Below, in pieces: positions 37,001 to 47,700 of a DNA stretch of 64,000 nucleotides (its first letter is position 1; every line of letters starts with the position of its first letter). Position numbers and translations under genes: made by a program. Location: assembly GCA_964030785.1 (NCBI GenBank), contig OZ034971.1, positions 16,933,400 to 16,997,399 on the forward strand. Direction: 5' to 3'. Source of the DNA: Siderastrea siderea (lineage: Eukaryota; Cnidaria; Anthozoa; Scleractinia; Rhizangiidae). The notes beneath the pieces were generated by a model. That model did no database searches. It worked only from the letters and a program-made list of their open reading frames with translations, and was not told the DNA's origin.

Positions 37001-40000
37001 ATGGCGGCCAAAAGGAGTGTATGAGGGGCAAATTTAAAATTCGATTTACAACGTGAAAGCTACCGTTATATCCTTGCTATCATACACTTTTATAAAGCTT
37101 TACAGCAATCTGTAAAACGCAGTTAATGGAGCGAGACGATCTAAGCTTATGTTGTTACATTGTAACTAGATTAACTCACGTAAGATGTACGTGACATGAA
37201 TGTACCATTATTCCCTTTCTCTTCATGAATGTACAAAGGCGTACAATGGGGATTCACTGATCAATGTTGCAATACTGTCTAGTAGTTTTACATCAAACGC
37301 TCTGTATGGTTAAAAACATAAATATCGCCATTCATGTCTCGTTCGAGCACCGCATGAGTTTACTTTATGCATGGTACCTTATTTACTATTGGTCTAGTTT
37401 GCGACGTCTGTCTAGGTATAAAAGGCCTAGTTTAGGTCCAAAGTCACATTCACTAGCTGTCTTGCTAACTGTAAGGTTTTCCAAGGTTCTTTAAAAATTG
37501 TAATTCCCACCCTCCCTCCCTTTGGAGGATTCCTTACTGTAATCAATAAATTTGGGTTCACCACTCGGGTTTCGCTTTCGGTTAAGTCTCGCAGCGACTT
37601 CCCCAAGCTTTGTTTTCGATCGGTTAGTTGCGTTATTTACGTTCTTTATCTGCCTATTCTTGTCCGATCCAGCACGTGCCGGCGGTGTCGGCTCGTAGTG
37701 CTGGGGAGATAAGTAGGCTTGAGAAAGTCATAACTCTAGCACGATGCTGGCCGGAGGTCAGCTCGTAGTGCCGTATGAGTTAGGCTTATAGATCGTCTTA
37801 GCTTTTGACCTGTCTACTTGTCCGATCCAGCGCGGTTTTGGCGCTGGGGAGATAAGTAGCCGTGTGGTCACGCAATGGAAGTCGTCTGTCACGCCGATCG
37901 CGGAGAGGTGTTCCCCCCTTTAACGCCAAATATTGTTGTTATTTTGTGTACTATGTTCGCATCTCTGTGCTCTATATTATTAAAAGGAACTGCGACATTA
38001 ATGATGCTTAATAGTCAAAGATTAAGATAAGACATGTTTTGGCTGTTCCCCTCAAGTGAGCCATAAACCCAAATTTTCGGATCTCAGCCGATGGACTATT
38101 TCAAAAATTTGCGTTCCCTGTTCACTTGTGTGACTGCTTGTTGAAAGGTGATCTCCAGCTAAATGCCCAGGATTAAATGTTTCTCTTAAAAAACAAATCT
38201 TTTGCAGCATTTTGTTCAAGTCTAAGTTTGTTTTCACCACAAAATGTTTTGATTTGACAACAAAATTAACCCAGTGTAGATTCTAGCATTTTTGTTCCCT
38301 CTTTACATGAGATAGATTTCAAATGCAGGAATTGGCATATTCTGTTTGAACTCAATGACAGACATTTCAATTACAGGATCATGACAAAATAAATTCATAA
38401 TTAGACATGGAATTAACTGAGAATGATGAGAAACGAGATAAAAAGGGAACAAGAATCATTCACATGACTAAAGGAAAAAGGCGCTAAGACCTTTCAAAGT
38501 GTTGCAGCATTTCTTTGCAAAGCCGAATGATTCAATGAAACTGCTCCGAAGTGAAAAAACTGGCAAAAGTTTTCGGGGAAAAAATGTTCTAATTATTGGC
38601 TCTGAAATGTGGCGCGTGTTTGATTTTTCCTGAAACATTGTTGTAATCATCGCTCAAAGCTGATTGAAGCTGTATGATTTCACCATATTAGTTGCGGGAG
38701 TTGAAAAACAAGTAGTTTGTAATCCGTTCACACAACGGAGCCATCATGTGCCTGTTTGATTGAACTGATGACAGAATTTGAAATGAATGGGTAATTTCTA
38801 TCAGAAACAAGATTACTGTAGTGAGAAACATTATAATTCATCATCTTAGTTTGTTAAACACAAAGCACAAAATGCAGTTGTTCTCAGTTTAGAGATTGAG
38901 GATGGAATGGTAAAAACAACATTCAAACAACTGGGAAAGCGATTTAACTCCTTTTATATGGGATGCGATTTGTATCTGCACATTTTGAGCTGATGTAGGT
39001 CAGGGCTACAACAAATGCAGGTAAACCAGTGTCAATTTTGCATGGTATAGCAAACAAGAAATTCTGAGGAATTTACAGGCGGCGGATAGTCTCTCCCCCC
39101 CCTCCCCTTTTCCTAAGGAAAAAAGGTATGTAAGGATTATTAAATTATTGTATGTATTTAGTAAGCATATTATTGGTGACAGATAAAAGGTCAATTCAAT
39201 TCAGGGAAATTCATTCAGATATTCACGGGAATCCAGTGATTTCTTCTCCAGAATTGAGAAAATGGATACTATAATAAAGAGAAATTCTGAAGAATTTACA
39301 GGAGGCCGATGGTAACTCTGCCCGCTCTCCAGTAGACCCTCATATACACTCTCTTAAAATTCCAAGGAGACCCATCACACGAATCTTTGTGACCAAAACA
39401 GTGACTATTTGAAGCAATATTTTGACTAATATAGTTGTGACACTATCAAGAATGACCCTCATGTACACTCTCTTAAAATTCCAAGGAGACCCAGCACGTG
39501 AATCTGTGTGACCAAAGCAGTGGCTATTTGAAGCAATATTTTGACTAATGCTGACACTGTCAAACAAAGATATTTTAGGTATTCTGAAGAATTTACAGGC
39601 AGGCCTATCAATAGCAAGTTGTTGACAGGCAACTTGATATAATACGGGTTTTGTTGAACAGTCACAAAAACGATCATAACAATTGTTATTTGTATTCTCC
39701 TAGAATCTGTATGCTGGACGTCCGATATGGCGCACTGTCACGATCTGTCACTGTATTCCCTTTACAAACAAGTTTTATAAACACGTCTGGAAGGATTCTT
39801 AAGTTTTTTGTCAATACTACCCTGAAGTTTTCTGCAATCATAGATGGAAAATTAAATTTAACTTTAGTTAAAAGATCTTCGGTAAAGGTCATGTTATTTA
39901 TACACTAGCAGAATGTTCGGTATTTGAGAGAGTGGATTTCAAACCTGATAAAATCTATCCGTTTATGTCATTATAACAGCAAGGCCATTGCTCAGAGGGT

Positions 40001-43000
40001 GCACAACCCCAAGAAGACTAAGTGAACTGACAGACACCGACTACGACGGCGACGAAAATGAAAAACAAAAAACGTCCACTTTACGAGTCGGCACGACATG
40101 GTGTACGCATGACCGCCACCTAAAAAAAATGTTGCCCTTCCTTCCTTCCTTCTTGGTAGTTTGTTCAGTACTTGTTTAGATTGCTTCATGATTTTTGTTC
40201 TGACTCGCCATGAATGTGTGACAGTTTTTTAAATGCTTCTCCTCCATCAGTTTTACTGTGTTTTATTTTATGTCTTGTCTTGCTATTTTGGAGTGGAAAG
40301 CCTTTCTGACAAAACCTACTGTTTGTAAAATTGTAACGATCAGCATGAGGATGAAACTAATTATTATATATTAAGAAGTTGTAAACACAATGCTGAATGA
40401 TTCAATTTCTATTTCTTGACATTTTCTTGTCGTCCTAAGAAATCAAGCACTCCGAAATAATTTTGATTTGAGTCTCAGTCATTCTTTTGGAATTTCTCAA
40501 TAATTTAAATTCACTGATAAGTGATTTTTCTCGTCAATTTTTCTTGCCAGGTTGCTCGCAGGGAAAAACCTTTGGCTCACTTTGTCGTTCAGTGCTCATT
40601 GACCATATTTGGTCACAGCAGGTATATGAGCTGATAACCTAGCTCTGTTCAGCCAATCAAAATGCTAGAAATCCAATATACCTATTCCAGTTTTTAATAA
40701 TAAAGAATTACCCTTCTACGAGATATATGAACATACCAGTGTTGAATTAAATGGCGGATGAGGAGCATGAGGGAACGGTCTGAAAGGAGAACCAAGGCTG
40801 GCACACAGACACAGATGATCCATAAGGCCATTGCAGAACAAGTAACATGGAGCTAATACAGGAAAAATTATAGAATATTAACATGAACCAAGGCTGGCAC
40901 ACAGACACAGATGATCCATAAGGCCATTGCAGAAAAAGTACAAAACATGGAGCTAATACAGGAAAAACTATAGATAGTTAATTAACATGAAGCAAGGCTG
41001 GCACACAGACACAGATGATCCATAAGGCCATTGCAGAACAAGTAACATCGAGCTAATATGGGAAAAATTATAGATATTATAGATATTATATATATATAGA
41101 TTACATGATTTATAGATATTGATAAATATTTATATACTTTTAGATATTAAAGATATTAACATGAACCAAGGGATATTATCAGGGTTCGACATCTCCACTC
41201 ACCCGGCCGCCTAAGGCGAGGAAAAATCAAGCGGGGCTAGTAGATATTGTGTGTTCGGTAGTCCGTGGGCAAGCAGAAAATTTCTTGCAGATTTCTTTTA
41301 AATGTACCGTAAAAACTAATTCCACTGGGATTAGTTTCCAGTGAATAGAGATTAACATGAACCAAGGCTGGCACACAGACACAGATGATCCATAAGGCCA
41401 TTGCAGAACAAGTGAGATGGAGCCAATAAGGAGAAAACATGAACCATGGTTGTGACAAAGATTCAGATAATGATTAATCCATATACAGTGTAGGGCTAAT
41501 CAAAGCAGACAACTCCCTCGTCAAAAACGCTTCCATTCAGTATTAAAAATCACTGGCAAGTTGATTGTTGAAAATCTGGTTCTTGAAACTTTCAAAGAAA
41601 AAGAAGCAGCTGAATGTTGTTTGACTCTCTTGACATTAATAATTAAATAAATGTAATGGGAATCTACTATAACTGTGCAATCACAAAATTCCAGGATACT
41701 TACATTTTGGAAGAGGTTTAAGCTGGGCCTGTAGTCTCGTTTTTACCACATCTAGAGGTGTCACTGCAAAACAAACACAATCCACTTGACTTGACATTTC
41801 TATAGGTCTCATTTTGTTACCTACACTTAGAATGCAAAACAGGCACTAAATATACATAAAAGAAAGCAGAAAAGTTTTATTAATAATTGCCAAGGATTGT
41901 CTATCTACAAGAAATCAGTGTGCAGGAAAATGTAGCAGGTGGTAAAAAATGGAATTACAGTTTACAAAAACATCCAGTGGTATGCAAATTTAAATTGACA
42001 GTTCTCAATCTGCCTGTTTTAACTACAAAACTGCCATGAGTCATAAACTCTACCCTCAATGTACAGTGTTCAGGCTAGTTTAAGGTAGCAGCGGAGGGTA
42101 CCTTAAACATTTTGCAATGCACCATTTACATGTAAGCACTAGATGTTTCATGAGAACCCTAATGAACTATACATTTTCTCAGACTTAAATAATTGAAGTT
42201 TACTTGTACTGCATTCACACTAGGCCAAAATCATTTACTCTGATCACGAATGAAACATGTTTCACTGTGTAAAGTGTTCACATTAACAGTACATCCCATG
42301 CAAATCATGATCCAAACATGATCATTCTGAGCATGGTTGAAACGACATGTACCTCATGAGGTGGTTTTGATCTACAATAATTTATTGTAGGTCAGACAGA
42401 ACACGTTAAACGTGGCAGCCAAAATTGGAGAGGAAGAGAGTCCCTGAAAAATCCTAAATTGGATCTATAATGAGACATAATTTTCAGTTTCCCCAGAGCA
42501 GCTTCAGTTTGTTTTTACAACACCCGATATTTTGCCTCTTGAATCCATTCCTCTATTAAACATGGCAGCCAAAATTGGAGAGGAAGGGAGTCCCTGAAAG
42601 ATCCTAGTAAATTGGGTCTAAAATGGGACATAATTTTCAGTTTCCCCAGAGCAGCTTCAGTTTGTTTTTATAACACCCAGTATTTTGCTTCTTGAATCCA
42701 TTCCTCTAAAAATAAAATTCTCATAGCAAAAATTCAAGGATAAAAACATAGACTACATGTATACTTTCACTTAATGCAATAATCCTAGAATTGCTCACCC
42801 ACTTGTCTAATAAGCCAACAAACTTTATAAACTGTAAACAATAGTAAATGATTAAAATGTAGAAAAGAACCAAGTACTGAGTAAAATTTTAAACGGAAAA
42901 TGAATAGAAACTGCAAAGATCGCCTACCCAGTCTTTCTTGGGGATTTTCATTCAGTAGCATAGAACTGGGACTAACTGGGTATGATGGTGGCTGTAAGCA

Positions 43001-44668
43001 GGTATTTCAAACCCTCAAGAATTGGAAGGGAACAGGGATTTATGCAGAAGAAAATGTAGAAATCAAAGACACAGGACAACAGAAACGATGGTAACATATT
43101 AATAATTTTATTGAAGTGTCACCACATTTCAGCTGCTTGTTTGAAATGTTTTTGGTCAAGCACTCAAACTCCATGATTCCCATACAGTGTCGCTCGTTCC
43201 TAAGTAGTAATTACTGTTACAGCGACTCGAACTGGGCCGCTTGGAAGAAAATTGATCAAAGGCAAGGTTAATTGAGAACAAAAGAAGACAACATTTTTTC
43301 ATAAGCTGACCAATAACACTGAAGGATCCAGACAATACATCTCAAAATAAATTTGAAACTGTCTAATTCTGCGGACCTCTCGGGAAATAGTCTATTTTCT
43401 TTGTTTACAGTAGCTTCAATGGTGATTTTTTTGGCGGTGTTGACTCAATGTGATTGACATCTCACAGATTGTTTGTACGTGTCACATAAGCTATAAGTGT
43501 TTCCAAAAATAGCTTTTGCCTGGAAAATACAAGTAAGACTGAACTTAGAGGGCGGCATATATGGCAATAGTCGCCAACATTCCCAACTATTGTGAGATTA
43601 CGTTTCAGACTTGCATCATGTTGGTTTTGGAAATCATGGAACTAAAAGCACCCCTAAAGGATTTGGATTTCCTTGCAGTATTGAGACTGCCACTGCAAAA
43701 GGGCCATAGATCTGTGTTTGTTTATACTCGCTGCGCTGAGCGATCGCTTCCCAGAATGAAGCAAATTTGTGGCTTTACCGAATTTCATTTCGGAAAAAGG
43801 ACTGTTCTACAAACAAACTGAGGCATTAGCTGTACTGCTGAAGCAAAAGTGTTATTTAAGGTTTGTTTATGGGTGAAAAGTTTACTGTCAATTGCGAATT
43901 CGACATCTAAATGTTCTGCACAAAATTTAGAATTGAAAGTAACCAATCGTAGAAGTGGCAGTTGCCAAGCGGTTATGATCAGAGGTCAAGGTGTCAAATT
44001 TTTTTGAACATGTATTGTCTGGATGCTTCAACATTATTGGTTGTTTACTAAAAAACTTTGCTATCTTTTGTTCTCGATTAGTGTCTTGATTGGTTGCTTT
44101 TCTTCCAACTGGCCTGATTGAAGTACAACAATGTAGCAGAGGCATAGCTACCTGTACGCACGTACGCATGTGCGTACCTGAAAAAATTTCGAAGGCTAAA
44201 AGAACGAAACAAAACAAAACGACAGAAATATAAAACAGACGGAAAATAAGCAACGGTTGAAAAAAGCACCATCGTTGCATCAACTTCTGTCATTTATTTC
44301 TTTGAAATATTAATTTTTCAAAACAAAAGACACCGTTTTTTGCAAATTCCAGAGAAGCCACGTGATTGGTGGACTCAACATTGATGCTAGTGCAGGCAAG
44401 GGCGGAAAATTAGGGGGCTGAGGATGACTAAGGCCTGGTTCAGACGCGAAACTTTTCAGCAGCCAAACTTAATTCAAATTCAGGCTTCCCAAATTAGATA
44501 GTACGATTTTGAACATCTATGGTAGAGAGATGGTTTATTGATAATCACTTTGCAACCAGAAGTTGAATTATGTGATTATTTGCAAGAAAATATAATTACT
44601 TAAAATACTACTTATCTAGTAATTTGAAACTGATTTGTGCAAAAATACATAAAAACAAATACTAGAAA

Positions 44669-44719
<51 letters not shown>

Positions 44720-47700
44720 TATTCATCCATTCTTAGGATCACCATTTCTCTGCATGATTGGTTTTGTGCACGAAACAAAAAAGAAATTTTCTCACTGAAG
44801 AGCCATGATGGACTGGAGATGGCAGCTCCTCTGTGTCAACAATGCTTGTTGCAGCCATATGTTTGAAAGGGAGAATTTTGAAAGTTAATATTTCAACTGT
44901 GCTCTCACAAAGACAAAGAGATATAATGATCAAGGAGGCTGTTTGCTATAGCAAGGGAAAAAAGGGCAAAAATTTCAATTTTTTTTCAAACCAGCCCATG
45001 TTGCCAGTTTGAGCCTATGATGTATTTACCTTTTGGATAATAATTAATAAACTCGTGTTTGAAACTCAAGCAGCAAAACTGTGACAACGAGGCTGATGGG
45101 TCGAGGGAAAAATGTTTCGGGGCCTTTTTCAAAACATGGATGCAGTTTTTTCATCCTATTGTATATTTTGAGAAAGGACCTATGAAGCCAGGGTAATGAC
45201 ATCCATATAACAAAACGTTTAAAACCAACTAATTTTAACTTTCTGAAGTGGCAAACAGAATCACTCATTCCAAGCAAAATTATAAATGAAATTCTGATCT
45301 GCGTGCTGTAAAAATAAAGAACGGACACAATAGCATGGACTATCAGGAGCAACAACTGTCTGATTTTCATAAACTATAGTCCAGAAAATAATTTAAAATG
45401 TACACTACTGTGTTAGAAGGATACTAATTTTAGGCGCATTTCCAGCCCTTTGAGAAGACCTAAATGTCAAATTTTCCTGGGGGAGCAGTGCCTTCTTACC
45501 CTCCAAGTATGCTCACAGTTTAACCAAAAAATCTACAGAAAGCTTTACGACCTAGTTGCCATTCCATCCATTCATGTATAACGTCACCATACTGTTAAGA
45601 AAAGCAAATGCAACCAAGGAATGTGGAAACGATGTGAGAGAACTGAGGTGTTGGGGTGGATTTGGAAAATTGTGCGTACCTCTGGAAAAATCCTGGCTAT
45701 GCCCCTGAGTAGCCACACAGTAAGTAGAAACTATTGTAAGTAATTTCAAGAAAGGCTAAACATTTATTTGGGAAAGCCCACTGCAAGAAGCAAAAAAGGG
45801 CCAGCTTAAAAAATACCTGTGGCTATTAATTAAATGCAAAATCCAAGAACAGAAGAGCAGGGTTCATATCAACTTACTAACCATGCAATTCCAGACGAGC
45901 AAGCAATACCAAGCACTAGTTTGTTTCCCAGTACTTTGGTAAAATAATGGTGAAGAAATGCATATGAAGCAAACATGACACCCTATAAGAAACCTGAGCA
46001 TAATATGATAATTTGCATGGATCTGGAATTTGATAAAATTATAATCACTAGTTTTCCTTCAAAAAACTGTAAAGATCTTAATTAGTTGAAAAAAAGAGTC
46101 AATTTATTAAACTGTTGTGTGTTTTCTGACTGTATTTATTAAGGCTAACTTTATTTAGGCAAAGTTAAACTCAAAGCAGTTGCCGCCAGCGGTATACTTC
46201 CATCACCATTCTTAGGGGGTCCCATAGCAAAATTCAGGGGTCACTGTTTTGCCTGCCATTGCTCACCTGATTACATTTTGCTCGCTTCACTTGTGTAGCC
46301 TGCTGGAATTTGTGTCCCCACCCCTTCCTCCCCATGGGTTAGTAGGGGAATGGTAAGGTCTTCCACTGAGTTCTCGGAGCCCAGTGTGACAGGTGGTGGG
46401 GTTGTGGGCTGTGTCTGGGTTGCCATGGTTATGACTCTGCTTGCCTGCTCACACCCCCGACCATGCAGTACCTAATCCCAAGCTCATCTCTGCCGATGAG
46501 TTTAATCACTTCTCTAAGCTTCTGGAGACCATTTTGGATAGTTTTCATTTGATCATCAATCCCTCTAAGGAAGTTTGAGACATGGCAGCAATGCACAAAA
46601 TAATATTATGTGTAGCAGATGCCTCATAAGCACTTCTTTACCTTTACCATCTTTACATGCTTCTTTATTATATTCTTTATTATTATAATGTCGTTAATTA
46701 TAATATTTGTAACTGAAGATGATGAGAGACCCACTGAAAGACATTTTGTCTTGTTTCTGACAACTTCTCACCTGTCATTTTACCAGAGCATTGGTGAAAC
46801 AAATTAACACTTTGCTTCATTCCCTGGGCTGGGATTACACAGCTAGTAAGCTGATATGAAACTGTAACATTTGCCCTTGTATATCAAATTGGATTCTTGG
46901 CCTCAGGAATATTTTAAGCTAGGATTTTTTGTCTCAAACAAGTGTTTAGCCTTTTTCTCCTCTTACAAAGGGAACAGTCTTCTCCCTAGTTTTCAGGGCA
47001 ACAGGTAAGACCAGTAAAGAAGCTCTGTTGAAAATCCTCTTCTAACCTGGAGTGAAAGTGTTGCCATGAGTCTCGGAATGTTGCCCATGGCACTAGGTTC
47101 ATACATCTCTCAAAAACCCTTCAGAGCACTTGAAGTTTGCGATTCCTGTTTCAAGGAACATATTAAAGTACAGATAGACGTCGAGATAAAAGGCTTACAG
47201 TAACTCACAAATGTACACTGTCCTAAGTACGAAAGAAATGCCACAAAGATAAGAAGGCACCAATGAAGAACTTCCGGGGAAGACAGAACTAACGGCACCT
47301 TACGAACATACCAACGTACAGATAAATGTCAAGAAGATAACATTAATACCTTACGAACGTGCTAACGTACGGAGAAACGTCAAGGAGATAAACCTAGCAG
47401 CATGTTATGAGACAAATGTGGAGAGGATAACTTTAATAATTTTTGAAAGTTCTAACATACGGAACAAACTCGAGAGGATACATGTAACACTAACATTGAC
47501 AAACGTACTAATATACAGAAAGAGTCCAGAAGACTAATAGCTAAGGAACACCCTAACTAAGGGACAAATGTTAAACAGATATGACTAACATGTTAGGAAC
47601 GTAACAAGAAATTCTGAAGAATTTACAGGCGGTAGATAGTCTCCCCCCCCCCCCACCCCCCTTTTCCCAAGGAAAAAAGGTTTCTTAAAAGTAGTTTGTG

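Larger units (their letters stand above)
28457..38063. mobile_element. TA-flanked DNA element carrying a GCDT-family gene
   Basis: TGGCTCACTTAAGGGGAAC follows TA at 28455 and its inverse TGGCTCACTTGAGGGGAAC precedes TA at 38064. The inverted repeats share CTTAATCTTTGACTATTAAG and continue inwards for about 160 bp to CCATCTTGGATTT. The right repeat is split by a solo LTR (37127-37997). After removing that LTR, a MITE and a 5-kb foldback element, about 3.4 kb remain, holding one minus-strand gene relic. TA targets are shared by Tc1/mariner-type and other elements. It fills most of carrier intron 3. Confidence 0.68.

Noticed and set aside
40737..41430. Mutually exclusive alternative exons
   Set aside because: The extra copies lack the 3' half of the exon and a donor, and each has a disabling change; they cannot replace exon 3.
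43561..43821. 86-codon + strand ORF in carrier intron 1
   Set aside because: No recognisable motif or splice context, and length is expected by chance in 64 kb.
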